Below, in pieces: positions 1 through 11,645 of a stretch of 64,000 nt of DNA. The stretch is from Druceiella hillmani (taxonomy: Eukaryota; Arthropoda; Insecta; Lepidoptera; Hepialidae). The notes under the pieces are model-generated. The model was not told the origin of the DNA. It made no database searches and was given only the letters and a program-made list of their open reading frames with translations. The stretch is from positions 24,175,501 to 24,239,500 of the forward strand of contig JAYKKI010000005.1 of assembly GCA_039881145.1 (NCBI GenBank). Reading direction: 5' to 3'. Position 1 is the first letter of the stretch, and every line of letters starts with the position of its first letter. The position numbers were made by a program, and so were the translations under genes.

Positions 1-30
1 ATTATTATGCACAATTTTAACTCTTTACGC

Positions 31-130
31 AGAAAGATTTCACAGAAAAAGGGCTACCATAAACAGATGGATGTACTGACACACGAGTGATATCATAAAG
101 ACTTGTTTTTCTTTTTCTTTTGTGTTATAG
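31..130 (+). repeat. Decayed copy, GGTTCCGTAC lepidopteran repeat family
   Basis: The sequence reads AAACAGATGGATGTACTGAC, then CACGAGTGATATCATAAAG and a T-rich run. This is the order seen in the common lepidopteran repeat, which has repeated GACAGACGGACAGAC, then a CGAAGTGATCCTATAAGGG-like block, then TTCCGTTTTT. The match is degenerate and stops near 130. Known from family memory and not aligned here; it could be a chance resemblance. Confidence 0.35.
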
Positions 131-685
131 AATTTAATAGATTTTTAGATTGATAACTTATTACTTTCATTTAATACTTGATAATATCATGCTTAGTTTT
201 TCAGTCAAAAACTTACCAAGTTTTTGTCATCTCCATCAACTGAATCGCACCTCTTTTCATCAATTTGGTAATCAATATGAAATTAGTATTGTAGACAATA
301 GCATTATTCCGTACACCTCTAAGAGACGTGTAAAAAAGTATTTTTCCAAATAGCTTTACCCACAAAATAACATTAGAAAAGTCAGTGACAAATCAAATTC
401 AAGAGGAAATAACAAATTACTATTCATTAGTCTACATACAGTTCACGCTATCGCCTATCTAAATCAGCGTTAGCAATGGTAACGGAATAAGAGAACATCG
501 TTATCTGACATTTTATATTTCCTTCTCTTAATTTGTCTTTTTTATTTTTATAATTATCTACATTACTTTTTTTTCACGTGTTTCTGTTATTATTAACTTT
601 TCCTCATACATAGTTATTACCTCTCTAATTAATTCTCTTATTTTTACTGGAAAAAGAAAAAGTCGTGAAGAGTAAAGTACTCAAC
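131..685. other. AT-rich DNA, no feature seen
   Basis: The stretch is AT-rich with scattered homopolymer runs. The one open frame of 67 codons has no recognisable content. Nothing else is supported. Confidence 0.6.
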
Positions 686-935
686 CGTCTAACAGTGCCA
701 CACGATCGTAACACTGAGGATTATGACATCATGGATAATATGACGGTGCACCTCGCGGGCTCCCGCGACTGATCCAGCTAAATTGGTCCGTCGTCGCTCA
801 CTTGACGGACAATCATGGCCTGTTGAGGAGTGAGCGGCGGAAATCTTAGTCAATTACGCGACTGTTCGCATGAAGCTGCTGTGGTCTAGCCGAAGAGGTG
901 GCTCGACGTTGATGACTGTTTATTTCATTTACATC
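686..935. promoter_or_regulatory. GC-richer island 1, structured, candidate conserved non-coding element
   Basis: This block is clearly richer in G+C and CpG than its flanks and has no long open frame. It holds several short inverted repeats: CGCGGG-CT-CCCGCG near 754-767, GTCCGTC (786-792) with GACGGAC (804-810), and CGTCGCTCACT (792-802) with AGTGAGCGGCG (829-839, one mismatch). These could form competing hairpins. A regulatory element or a structured RNA are both possible. The call rests on composition only. Confidence 0.25.
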
Positions 936-1485
936 TGACCATTTCGTAAGTTAGAATCGAGTTACGCTAGAACTTTGCATTTTTTTATTATTATCCAGCG
1001 AGAGGATATGAGAGCCATAGCGTGTACAGACTATGTTACATTAATTACGAAAAATAGCTGTAGTTTATTTTCTTTATCAATGCCGTATTATATGAAAATA
1101 ATGATTTTCCCAGTTTCTCTTACATCTATAAATTACTTAGTATTTCTAAAAAATACTATTACGTCGATCTCATTACCTTAGTCTTAAATAATTAGAAATA
1201 TATAATTATATAAGTATGTGGAGATTATTAATATAATTTTCACTAAGTGAGTAGGTAACAAGTTTCTGATCGTTTATAAGAAATCATATTTCAATCCACT
1301 TGATCTCCATAACTACGAATATAGATAGAGAACGTAGGGTTTACTATGTGGTCAAGCTGTTTATATAAACGGTGTTAGAAATAAGCTGCTGTCAATGGAC
1401 ATACATTCAACGATAGGAGAATTGTATTTCTCGTTATTTTAAAGTACTTTCGATATAACCTTTACCGAAATAAGCCTGGGGGGTC
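936..1485. other. AT-rich DNA, no feature seen
   Basis: The stretch is AT-rich. A 68-codon frame (975-1181) looks like chance. A short G-run (CTGGGGGGTCGGGG) lies near 1477-1490. Confidence 0.55.
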
Positions 1486-1489
1486 GGGG

Positions 1490-1620
1490 TCTACATATTT
1501 CGACATTTTATAAAATATTTGAATCTTTTTTAGGGTTTCGTAGTTAAACTAGGAATCTTTATATTTTCGCTACATATCCGTCTGTTTGTTCGTTTGTATG
1601 TCACAACTTTATATATTACG
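1490..1620 (-). repeat. Decayed copy, GGTTCCGTAC family, reverse orientation
   Basis: TTTTTTAGGGTTTCGTAG (about 1526-1543) followed by CCGTCTGTTTGTTCGTTTG (about 1579-1597) is the reverse-complement order of the family's internal part: the GTCTGTC-type run, then TTCCGT, then ACGGAACCCTAAAAA. Both landmarks are degenerate but have the expected spacing and order. Confidence 0.4.
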
Positions 1621-2012
1621 TTTGTACGTTTTATTATAAAAGTATATTACGGTTGTATGTCACAACTGTTTTACTCGCAGACTATTAGTGCCATAAAATT
1701 GAAATTTAGTTACACATATTTATAATACCTAAAAAATTATGAAATTAATTATTTTCAAAGATATTTCTAGAGTTCCTACTGTAAATGCATTTTGTAGGTA
1801 TCGTTGAATAATGTGTTTCAAAAATATTGGGGGTGTGTCAGGAACACTTTTTTGAAACAGAGATTTAAAAAAAATGTAAGCTTTACAGTGGTAATTTTTG
1901 ATAGAGCAAGATATCTCCACCACCACTACAAGCTAATCCGTTATTTTGAATATGTGAAAAATATTCACAAAAGTAGTATATAAAATGAAATTAAAAGGAA
2001 AATTATTGCAGC
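1621..2012. other. AT-rich DNA, no feature seen
   Basis: The TATGTCACAACT phrase just upstream is repeated once within about 70 bases (near 1599 and 1656), a small local duplication. Nothing else is supported. Confidence 0.5.

Positions 2013-2046
<34 letters not shown>
2013..2046. repeat. (TA)n microsatellite
   Basis: A TA dinucleotide run with one TG interruption near its 3' end. Confidence 0.95.
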
Positions 2047-2659
2047 CGATATGTACGCTTAAACGTTATACGCGTCTAAGTGTTTATTAACTTTTCATAG
2101 TGCAAGTTATACTCGTATTTAACAAGTTTTGTGTCTTGATTTGTAGCACCACGATCGCTGCAAAAATTATTTGAAGTATCAGGAACATTCACCATATATG
2201 TTAAAAAAAACTCTTTGTTCAGAAACTAAATTTTTTCCTTTAAATTTGGCATAAACTAATCGAATGAATTTGTCTTGAAATAGTCGAATGAATTTAGGCG
2301 ACACGGTCATGTTTTAAAGAATGTTCGGCAAGTGGGTCTACACGTACTGTAATTTGTTATCATGATACTATTTTACCGATTGAATATTTTGTCAGTTGAA
2401 TTGAATTTAGTAACTATAAATAAATAGGTTTTTATCTATTATGAATTGATGTTTAATGGGAACCAAAAGAAGTTCTACAATATCAGTAAAAAGCAATTTT
2501 TACTGACAAGCCATGATTTATTTATTCTAAATTGTTTTTGATAAAAAAGCTTTGTATTTCGTTACCACTATTAATTTTGTTTCATGGTTCTTTGTATCGC
2601 AGGACTAAGTAAATATATAGGTACAACTAAAGTAAATTTTGTACCATTTAAAATAGGTT
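2047..2659. other. AT-rich DNA, no feature seen
   Basis: Low-complexity AT-rich sequence with no open frame of note. TAGTCGAATGAATTT and CTAATCGAATGAATTT are a near duplication around 2257-2297. Confidence 0.55.

Positions 2660-2738
<79 letters not shown>
2660..2738. repeat. (TA)n microsatellite, about 79 bp
   Basis: A long TA run with one TG interruption near 2683. Short open frames translating to repeated Tyr-Ile here are artefacts of the repeat. Confidence 0.95.
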
Positions 2739-2739
<1 letters not shown>

Positions 2740-2740
<1 letters not shown>

Positions 2741-3400
2741 ACAGTGAAACCTGTGTGTACCTTGATTATTATTTTGCTCATCCGTTCGTCCATTCGTGTG
2801 TTTGTCAATGCCGATTGATAATTTCTGAATGTTTATTTTACATATCATACATAAGGTATGTACACTATAATATAAAGGTTTTTTATTGACTATAAACCGA
2901 TACGAGAAAGTTGAACTTGCCTTTCAAATATTTATTGGAACATCAAAGGCAAAATGTTTATCTGAAAGGTCATTTTCTAACAAATTATCTTTAGAAATTA
3001 CGAAAGAAATAAATCTGTTTCACATGTACGTCGTAGCTGATCAAACTCGTCAGATTTGTATGCAAAATCATTTTGCAATACAATAGTTTTTCAGATGAAA
3101 TCAATTTTATATTCACTTTTGTATACAAGTTTCCACTGATTTACCATTAAATGAGGAGGGTCTTAACTAGAAGCTAGAAGCTGAGAAATATCATAACATT
3201 TAATGGTTAGTTAAAGATAATTGAATTTCAAAATGTTTGAGTTCATTACAACCTAAACTTAATGACTCAGAGTTATCCAACCATGTTCCACTAATGCCAT
3301 GTTTTTCAATTGCCTAACAAAATTTCAACTAACCTTGTTTACCGCTTCTAAATTGTATCAATTACGTTTTTGTAATATAAAAAAAAATTTTTGATTATCA
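2740..3400. other. AT-rich DNA with a weak interspersed-repeat hint
   Basis: CATCCGTTCGTCCATTCGTG (2779-2798) recalls the degenerate CCGTCCGTC runs of lepidopteran repeats but has no second landmark. The rest is plain AT-rich sequence. Confidence 0.4.
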
Positions 3401-3401
3401 A

Positions 3402-3465
3402 TAACGGCGCGTAATTGAGCTGTTCTTATTGGCGTGACGTCAATTTCTTGTTTCCTCATTAAAAT
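3402..3465. promoter_or_regulatory. CpG-containing patch with a perfect CRE palindrome
   Basis: TGACGTCA at 3435-3442 is the full cAMP-response-element palindrome, set in ATTGGCGTGACGTCAAT next to ACGGCGCGTAATTGAGC. CREB/ATF-type factors bind this 8-mer. A single site in a 64-kb window can occur by chance, so function is inference. Confidence 0.2.
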
Positions 3466-6400
3466 TGAATAAAAAACGTATTAAAGTAGGCGTTTCCTCA
3501 GTTTGCCAATAATGAAATTAATATTGATATCATGTAACTTCTTCCATTAAAAAAAGTAATAAATTAAAAAAAAAATTAAAATATATTAAGCAACAAATTT
3601 AATGATTCCCTTTCAAGGATGTTGAACATTATTAATTTTTTAAAATGAATAATTACTTTTATTTCTTTACTATTTTATTATCAAAATGTTTAAGAGTTTA
3701 AGTTCCCTTTTTTGAATATCCTTAAAGAAAATGTTAAGTTCGTATAACATATCAATGCAGTCCTTGGCCCAATCTTTCATTCTTTGAAAATTAATATCAT
3801 TCATGCATAGATTTTGAGAATGACGATTTATTTTCTGTGAAGGGAGACCAATAATTCGATCATGAAGATTGATTAATCAGATTTCATTTTGTAGGTTCAT
3901 CGCATCTAAAAGTATTGGCCTATCATAGACGTAACAGTTCATAGGTTTCAAGTAACTGTATAAATTTTACTTTTAAGATATACCTAAAAATATTGTATTT
4001 TCTTCAATTTAAGAGAAAGTTCTGTATATTCAATAAAAATATTATAATTTTCATTTCCTAAACTATGGATAATTTTTTCGTATATGTCCCTGACATATAC
4101 TTACAAATTGTTTTATTTTACATTTTTTGTAATTTACAGGCTAACCTGTTCCACGTTTTCTATACGTTTACTAGCCTTGATTCACTATAAACGTCATCTT
4201 CTTAAATCATTTTTCACGTTACAGGAATTATGTTTTTACTTTTATAGTAATAAAAAAGTAGTAATGTGGTTTGGACACGAATAATACGAGCTGAGAATGA
4301 CTTAAAAATATAAATATGACATGAAGTTGTGGGAAGAGATCTTCTAAGCCATGGCAAGATTAAATTCACAAATAATAAAACAAACATTGGGTAATTGGAA
4401 GAGCTTTTCAAATAACGCTTCCACATATAGTTAGTAACAACCGGAAAATTAAAATTCATCGGAAAATTAAAATTTCCCATTCCTTTTGGGAAGGAAAAGG
4501 GAATTTTTAATGACTTATCCTTCAAGCATTAATTAACTAAGTAGTACATATTGATGTGGGCAGTTATAATCGTTTGTTATGAAAGTAAAGCAAAAGAAAG
4601 AAAGAAATTAAAAACCGTTGTAATAAGGTCGTTTAAAGTCTGCGGAACAAATAAATGTAATAGTATTAAGAACATTGAAGAAAATAAATGAAAATTTACT
4701 TGAAGATTTTGTGTTTCTTCAACACATTTAATACATATCTAGAGTAGTCACAGTTATAAACAATGCAAGAAATTGGTACTACTATTCCATTAACGTTCGA
4801 TTTTCCTGAAACTAGAAAACTTTCTTGATGAGATTGAAAAATGCTTACTTTAATGAATTTTTTATTTGAAACTAGTAAGAAAGAGTTTAGGTTACAAGAT
4901 CTCTATTCTGCCGTTTGAGTGATAGTTTACCATTGTCAAACTTTTGGACATTGCAATATTATCAAGTATTTGTAAATGATAACTCATAAAAATAGGAGAC
5001 TACGTACAATAACTATAAGTATCCAAGAATCCAAAGAGACATGTGTATTTGGAAATGGATAGAGCTTCATTCATGTTTATTTACGTAAATAACGTGAAGG
5101 TATGAACAGATAAAAATAAAATAGGTAAGCCTTCGACCGCTACAAATGTAGTGTCAAAACGAATACCACAAGCGCGAATTATATCTGCGCGTACAATTGC
5201 TAAAGCCATACCTTGATATCAATTGTTTAGGCAACAAATAACGTCTAATATCTCTGGAGTGCCATAATTTATAGCAATTACGGTAACCAATATATTATTG
5301 TAATAATGTCAGCCGGCTAATGGAAATGAAAATATCGACATGATCTCAGCCGAATCGCAGGTCCACAATGTGACCGAGTTTAAAATGTAATTACATCGAA
5401 ACCATTGTTCCAACGTTGATTTCTATCAATATTTTTACGTGTTTCTTATGTAGAGACCTAATACAACATCGGAGGTGGTAGGTATATAAAAATTGTTTTA
5501 TTATAAAGATTTATATCAAAAATTTATAAAATTAATTTAAGAAATCGGTTAGTGGGAGTAGAATTTGAGTCTTTAGTATCAAAGTATGCAATTACACATA
5601 CTAAGCAATATTGAAACTAAATAATATTTAAATTTTCAAAGAACTTATGTACTGTTTTTTTGTTGGTGAAGAAACATAATACGACTCCAATAAGTTTTGA
5701 TTTAATTAGGGATATTATTGCATGCGTAACAATTGTAATCCTTTCTCTCGTTGGACAAAGTTTTTGTTTTTTGTGTGTTATTCATGTTATTTGTGGACTT
5801 ATAATAATATGAATATTGAATATTTTTTTAAAGAATAATTTAATATTTTTACAAACACAACAGACTCCAACAGCGTCGAAGCAGTGAGCGATTGCGCATA
5901 ACCTTTGTTTCGGTCTACAACGTTTGAATGAACCGCGTTGAATTAGTCATTTCCATAAATCATATTTAAAAATAAATTATATTGTAATTTCTTTTCCCAA
6001 TATAGTTTTAGAATTGAAGTTTATAATCATGACAATTTTCAGCTTTTAAATTATACTTTTTCGTTGTTTAGACTGCAGAAGATTGTAACAGTTAGTTCAA
6101 TGGTTAATTTGTAATTAAGTCAAACCATAATTGGTCGAGTGAATCACTATCAAAACATGTTATTTGGAAGGCTATATCTTTAATTTGTACTGAGTTAGAA
6201 GTTTATTTTTTTTACATAAATATGAAGTAATAAACCTTAATATTTGATATTCAATTTTATTCTGCTATCTGTTACTGAGAAAATGTGTCTTTATGTACAT
6301 ATACAAATAGACAACAAAGTGATCTAATAAGGATTTCGTTTTTATTTTCATTCTGCCTTACAGAACTCTTTATACCCAATGACAAAGAAACATAATATCA

Positions 6401-6545
6401 AAAGCCTTATGCTGTATAAAAGCAGCTATATTATATACAAGATTTCATCGATTGCGAGTAGTGTAAATATCGAATTCTTTTTGGAGATGGATATAGCATT
6501 ACTACGTGTCCTGTGATTTCGTAAGATGAATATTAAATTATAACG
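3466..6545. other. AT-rich DNA, mostly featureless
   Basis: No coding signal. A small hairpin-prone patch lies at about 4440-4510: CGGAAAATTAAAATT is repeated twice, then AAAATTTCCC faces GGGAATTTTT. A mildly GC-richer patch lies at about 5130-5400 (CCGCTACAAATGTAGTGTC, AAGCGCGAATTATATCTGCG, AGCCGGCTAATGGAAATG) and could be a weakly conserved element. Confidence 0.5.
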
Positions 6546-6548
6546 TCC

Positions 6549-6622
6549 TTTAATAATTTATTACAAACGTCAATCATTTATTACAAAAATCCAAAACGTT
6601 TAGTATTTTATTACAAAAACCC
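6549..6622. repeat. Imperfect short tandem repeat
   Basis: Three spaced copies of ATTTATTACAAA-like units occur at roughly 25-30 bp intervals (AATTTATTACAAACGTC, CATTTATTACAAAAATCC, ATTTTATTACAAAAACCC). Confidence 0.6.
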
Positions 6623-6854
6623 TCACTGCATTTTATATTATTAATAAATTATTTACGTATGCAAATATTTGAAAAAAGATTACTTACACCGAAAACTGTA
6701 ATAAAATGGTAATTTTTTGGTCATACAGTGATATGTGAATACATAAACAGAAAAATTAAATATGCTTAAAATGCATACCACCCACCGAGTTCGCTGCGTG
6801 TTTACACAACGGCTTGAAATAGAATGTGTGATTTTTAAAAATTGTCTAATGTCA

Positions 6855-6932
6855 TGGTTTTTATGTGAGTTAGGTTTCATGTGGGTTAGGTTTCATGTGA
6901 ATTAGGCCATGGATTTCATGTGAGATAGATCG
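6855..6932. repeat. 16-bp tandem repeat
   Basis: About four units of TTTCATGTGNNTTAGG: TATGTGAGTTAGG, TTTCATGTGGGTTAGG, TTTCATGTGAATTAGG, then a diverged TTTCATGTGAGATAG after a short spacer. It contains the TTAGG pentamer but is not a telomere-type (TTAGG)n array. Confidence 0.85.
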
Positions 6933-7285
6933 TTTATTATGTTCGTTAAAAAGAAATGGTGTTAACGTTAAAACTTCTGAGCAAGAAGTTTAGGCAATTT
7001 GTATTTTTGAAATTTTACTAATTTTAAAATATTGTTTAATATTTAGACGTACTCCGGATGAGCCTAAATAAATTTTTACACTTTAAATAATTACGATAAA
7101 AACAAGAAACTCTAAATTAAAAGAAATTAAGATAAAAATACATTTTCGGAATCAGGATAGGTCTTCTTCTATAATTCGATAGTAGTTAGAATTAATATTT
7201 ATTAATTTTACCACTACTTTCTTAACGCGCATTACTTTCATCATAATTTATAAAAGTGTATTTTTCTAAGTTGCTTTTACATAGA
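6933..7285. other. AT-rich DNA, no feature seen
   Basis: No open frames or repeats that I can support. Confidence 0.6.
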
Positions 7286-7289
7286 ATTA

Positions 7290-7775
7290 ATAAAATTTGG
7301 CAACTCTCAAAGACAACAAGCTTTTACGTTATTCTTCCGAAAGATGGCATATCCAATATAAATCAAAACCTACCAGACACTCTCTCCACCATCTCTGCAC
7401 CATACACCAACTTATAATGATCCCAAAGACGATACCGTGCAGCAGAGCTGTCCCCGTTGAACTTTCTTTGCGAGCTTTGTCAGGAGTAATTAATAAAACT
7501 TGAAATATTTTCCGACATTAATTTATAAAGATAAACATTATCGGGCAAGTCGGAGGGCGGAACTGGAGTGAACTTCGGAAGCTGCGGATTAAAATTCATA
7601 AAGCTCACTGTCCTGAGCTTTCATCGAGGGGCGATTCGATGGCCACCATGGATGAGGGCGGAGGTTGTATTGTGACAGGCGATTGGTAATTACGCTTCTG
7701 ATGCCGTTATAAATTGACCTTTAATCTATGCATTTGGGCTCAAGTGTATTTTGACAAGATTTTGTTACGGCGCTG
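7290..7775. promoter_or_regulatory. GC-richer island 2, candidate conserved non-coding element
   Basis: About 480 bp of near-balanced composition between AT-rich flanks. It holds homeodomain-type cores (GAGTAATTAATAAAA near 7483-7497, GGTAATTACGC near 7685) and the 10-mer GCCACCATGG at 7642-7651. That 10-mer is an ideal start context, but the frame it opens is only 13 codons (7648-7689). A 68-codon frame at 7297-7503 is unremarkable. An enhancer or a non-coding exon are the likeliest readings; nothing proves either. Confidence 0.3.
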
Positions 7776-8777
7776 ATAAAATTTCCGCTTCAATAATTAT
7801 TAACATTCATTATGGAAATAGTGAATGAGTTTCCGTATTTGAGAATTTCTTAATAAGAGATGAAAAGTTGGAAGAAAATATTGAAAAATGTGAAGTTGCA
7901 GTATGTAATATGACAAATGCGTTAATGAATTTTAATAAAATTTTTATAAAAGTAAGAAAGGCGAGAATAATATAAAGGCAACGTGTATGAGATAATTGTG
8001 GACGATAGGCATTATTATGATACACAGTGAATAGAATAATAAATAAAGATACAAAACATATAAATTTTGTTTTTTCTTTATTTTCGTATTTATAGTTTAA
8101 GGATGATGGCGAATAATTTACTTAAAATGTTAAAATTGATTATATTGGTTTTATTGTCATGTATTTTCGGGATGAATTCAATAGTTTTCTAAAACACCCG
8201 ACTAAAAGAAAAGCCTATGAATTTTTGTTGTATGAAACTACCTGCATTTGTTTATTGGAGAAACATATGAAACTATATGATGATATCTTCGTCTACACTC
8301 TCGAATATTTTCTTATTTTAAATATTTTTAAACGAATTTTCCTCAAATGCATAAATTATGGTAGAACGTTAGAATAACGGTCATTATAATTTTTTTTCTA
8401 ACTCTCCTAATGTCATTAAAATAAGGTTAGATTGAGCAAAGAGTACCATATATTTATTTTTATCTTTAATACAGACACATGGTAAAAGGTTATTCACTGT
8501 TAAAGAAATACTAATAAAATGACTTTTATTTCGAAGAGTGATGATATTGAGTATGTTTTGTTTAGGGTTGTTGAAAATTTTGCTACGCTAAATGCACTAC
8601 GCACTTTAATTTATTTTATTATACAAATGTAAATTAAACGTTCACCCGTGATTCTGGTCTGTACGACAAAATGAAACTTTTCAACTGTACAGTATACAGT
8701 TAAGTACATACGTAATGATGGAAAGGTACACAAAATATATTTGCAATTATTACTTTAAACCCCAAATACTTGGTATA

Positions 8778-8778
<1 letters not shown>
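7776..8778. other. AT-rich DNA, no feature seen
   Basis: Two frames of about 71 codons (7810-8025 minus, 8159-8377 plus) are biased in composition and resemble nothing known to me. Confidence 0.55.

Positions 8779-8831
<53 letters not shown>
8779..8831. repeat. (TA)n microsatellite
   Basis: An uninterrupted TA run of about 53 bp. Confidence 0.95.
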
Positions 8832-8833
<2 letters not shown>

Positions 8834-9144
8834 TAAGCCGTTGCATAATGTATTATGGATTTCAATGAACTTCGGCCTGTTTTATCACGATGTCGATATG
8901 AAAGTAGTAAAATTAAATTATATACAATAAAAATATTGAAACCCACTGGAACCTTAATTGTCGAAATAGTATATAGCATAAAATAACGAGACTTATGGAT
9001 GTTTATATAACATAACAAATAATCGAATAAAGGGTTATAATCCAATAATAATTTTGGAGCAACACATGCCACATTCCATCAAAATAATAAGAATGCCGGT
9101 GTTTTACTAAACAAACCACATATAGTTGCATACAAATTTAATAC

Positions 9145-9320
9145 AATCTTGGGCGGGCGGGGGTGGCCTAACGATATTTTGAACGGCGCCGGTCCTATCC
9201 ATCTTCCTGACAGGGATTTGGGCCGCCCTATCTTTAAATCTGACTTGATTATCGCGCCGTTTATATCCCTTTTTGAGAAGAAAACGGCTGCTTCGGTGGT
9301 TTTACTAAATGCCTAATAAG
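9145..9320. other. GC-rich island 3 with G-rich tract
   Basis: GGGCGGGCGGGGGTGG (9151-9166) begins a GC-rich block containing GAACGGCGCCGGTCC and GGGCCGCCC. GAAAACGGCTGCTTCGG and AGAAAACGGTTACAC form an imperfect internal duplication. No open frame spans it. The G tract has three G-triplets plus a G pair, so a short-loop G-quadruplex is possible. It could be a conserved element or part of an unrecognised repeat. Confidence 0.3.
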
Positions 9321-9427
9321 AAAACGGTTACACAGTGCTACGATTACTTTGAAAGGTTTTGTGTGAGGCAATTTATATGAGAATATATTTTATAAGTGGA
9401 AGTGCTATATGTCGTATTTATAATATA

Positions 9428-9443
9428 CATACACACACACATA

Positions 9444-9482
<39 letters not shown>
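9428..9482. repeat. Compound (CA)n-(TA)n microsatellite
   Basis: ACATACACACACACATATC is followed by a TA run to 9482. Confidence 0.95.
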
Positions 9483-9488
<6 letters not shown>

Positions 9489-9497
9489 GTACATGGG

Positions 9498-9538
9498 AAA
9501 GTTCAAACGAAATTTTAACAAATATATATGTGTATATA

Positions 9539-9583
<45 letters not shown>

Positions 9584-9607
9584 TTGTTAAAATTTCGTTT
9601 GAACTTT
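9498..9607. repeat. Perfect 28-bp inverted repeat with (TA)n loop
   Basis: The left arm (9498-9525) reads AAAGTTCAAACGAAATTTTA and on to CAAATAT. The right arm (9580-9607) is its exact reverse complement. The 54-bp spacer is almost pure TA and self-complementary, so nearly the whole 110 bp could extrude as one cruciform or fold as one RNA hairpin. It may be a foldback element expanded by the microsatellite; I see no target-site duplication. Confidence 0.9.
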
Positions 9608-9609
9608 TA

Positions 9610-10535
9610 CACTTTATTTGGTTACATGGAGAAATCAGTTAAAAAGCTTTCATCAATATAATAATCGCAAGCATTTCATATCATAATATATTTTCCAGTT
9701 AATGGATTCTACATTTTATTATTCCGTAATGAAACAATGAACCCTAATAATTTCGTCATGTGGTCGCTGTTCTATCCGTTTGTCGCAGCCTCACACTGTA
9801 AATAGATTATTCCGCTGTTAATCTTCATTAACACGCGTAATAATAAAATGGCGTATACAATGTGTACATAATGTGTTTCCGTAAGAAGAGGGGAAGAATT
9901 TTTTTCATGCACATTATCAGTTGGAGTATCTCTGGAAGTTCTTTTGAAAAGACATTAAGGTTTCATGTACTTGTTTTAAATATTAACTCTCGATTGCAAA
10001 ATAATAATTTGCTCTCAATGTTGGTCATATTGTAATGGTCAAAAACTATATTAGCGGAGGTTGTATTTCGAAATCAGTGATTTTCTAGAAAAAAAATAGT
10101 ATGTTAAAAGAAAATTGTTGATATATTAACCACTAACATACATAATTGGAAACTTAAATCGAAACATGCATAGTAATAAAATATTGAAATATACTATCGT
10201 ATTTTCGTTACATGCATATCTTAAGTATTTGCATTGATTTGCAAAGAATGATGGTACCATGAAAAGTAGAAGGGTTCATACTACGTACTTAGAAAACTTA
10301 TTAAATATGCAAATCAACAAACAAATTAACATATGTTGTAAATAATTAGACACAGTAGTAATTAGCACAGTTAGGCGGAGAGTTGGGTGGTATTGAAAAA
10401 CTTCTAGGATAGTATGAACATTGTGGATACAATATTTGACAAATTAACAAACAAATCGTTCAGTAAATGTTTTTAACGAGTAAACCATCAAATGCAATTA
10501 TGTCTTAAACAAAATTTATATTCATATTTGTGTAT
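9610..10535. other. AT-rich DNA, no feature seen
   Basis: Plain AT-rich sequence without supported features. Confidence 0.6.
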
Positions 10536-10538
10536 TTT

Positions 10539-10560
10539 TTACGGCAATTCCATGCCGTAA
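10539..10560. repeat. Small perfect inverted repeat
   Basis: TTACGGCA (10539-10546) and TGCCGTAA (10553-10560) are exact reverse complements separated by 6 bases. No terminator context applies in a eukaryote. Confidence 0.7.
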
Positions 10561-10724
10561 TTATACCTAACTATCAGCCAATCTGTCCATCAAGAAAGAA
10601 TTATCTAAAGTGTAAAAAAATTACATTAAAATTATTTTGTTTATTTCGCAACTAACAATTGAATGAATTAAAATAAAGTTAATCTCATATTTTTAACATT
10701 TTGTTACGGTTTAGACTAATCAAG

Positions 10725-10935
10725 GTGCGTTTAAATAAAATAACGAATAATTCACTACACCAATGAATTTCACGCCAAATAGAGACGCATCTAAATTGTA
10801 CTGCTACAAATTAAGCCACAAAACACATCACAAGCTCGTTACAATGAACGTCGCATGCTTCCTGCGCCATTAGTCCCGCAAGGTTATAACTTTACCATGG
10901 CGACCGCGTTATGTACACAGAGCTATTATTTCATT
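10725..10935. promoter_or_regulatory. GC-richer island 4, candidate conserved element
   Basis: Mixed-composition sequence contains CGTCGCATGCTTCCTGCGCC, TAGTCCCGCAAGG and CCATGGCGACCGCG between AT-rich flanks, without a usable open frame. Called on composition alone. Confidence 0.2.
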
Positions 10936-11419
10936 CAATCATATTTTTTCCTTTTATTCAATAAATATTATCTCATGAATCCTAAAGGCAATGACATTGG
11001 TTTACTAATGAATGTATTTACTCATTTTTGAAGGTAATCTATGTTATATTGTTGTAATAGTAAATAATGGTAAATATAGGCCGATGAATAAGTACATGCC
11101 AGTGAATTTCGCTGGGACCTGGAAGCGTTTTAAAATTATAGGACATAACTACATAACAAATATTGGTCAAGTGCGTGCTCGAACCAGCGTAAGTCTGCTT
11201 CGCAGTTATTTAATTTTTTTTTAATTGTTGTAAACGGAAATCATTTTATTTGGAAGTGCTAATCAAATGTTAGCACCTGGAATTCTTTAAAATCGAAAAT
11301 TAAAAAATTAGAGGAGCGGAGGGACACGTTTCACATAATTTAGAAGCTTCATATTTCATAATTGAGGCTTTATAAAAAGAAAATTCTAGATGAAATGTTA
11401 ATTTAGTTTTAAAAAAACT

Positions 11420-11645
11420 GTGTTGTGACATCCCACTAGATGGAATTTGAAAATTTATCTTTATTTATGGTAAATAGGGGTATCAAAAATTATTTAAAAA
11501 AATAATTTTTTTAGAGAATTTCGTTCAAAAAATTCCCTTGTAAAATATGTCTAAAAGTGCACAAACTGGAGGCTTGACGAACATACAGAGGGACATAACC
11601 AAGTTTTAAGGGTTTTTTGTTTCGTTACGGAGCCCTAAAAAAGGA
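11420..11645 (+). repeat. Copy of the ACGGAACCCTAAAAA-ending family
   Basis: GGCTTGACGAACATACAGAG, then AAGGGTTTTTTGTTTCGTTA, then ACGGAGCCCTAAAAAAGG (to 11644) gives three landmarks in the right order and spacing for this lepidopteran family: a GACAGACGGACA-like run, then AAGGGTTCCGTTTTT, then the terminal TACGGAACCCTAAAAA. The boundary at the 5' side is uncertain. Confidence 0.5.

Noticed and set aside
2584..2889. Frames rich in Tyr-Ile or His-Thr (also near 8755, 9359, 40601-40923 and 63249)
   Set aside because: They are translations of (TA)n and (CA)n microsatellites.
11165..11205. GTGCGTGCTCGAACCAGCG as a tRNA B-box region
   Set aside because: No acceptor or anticodon stems can be drawn around it.
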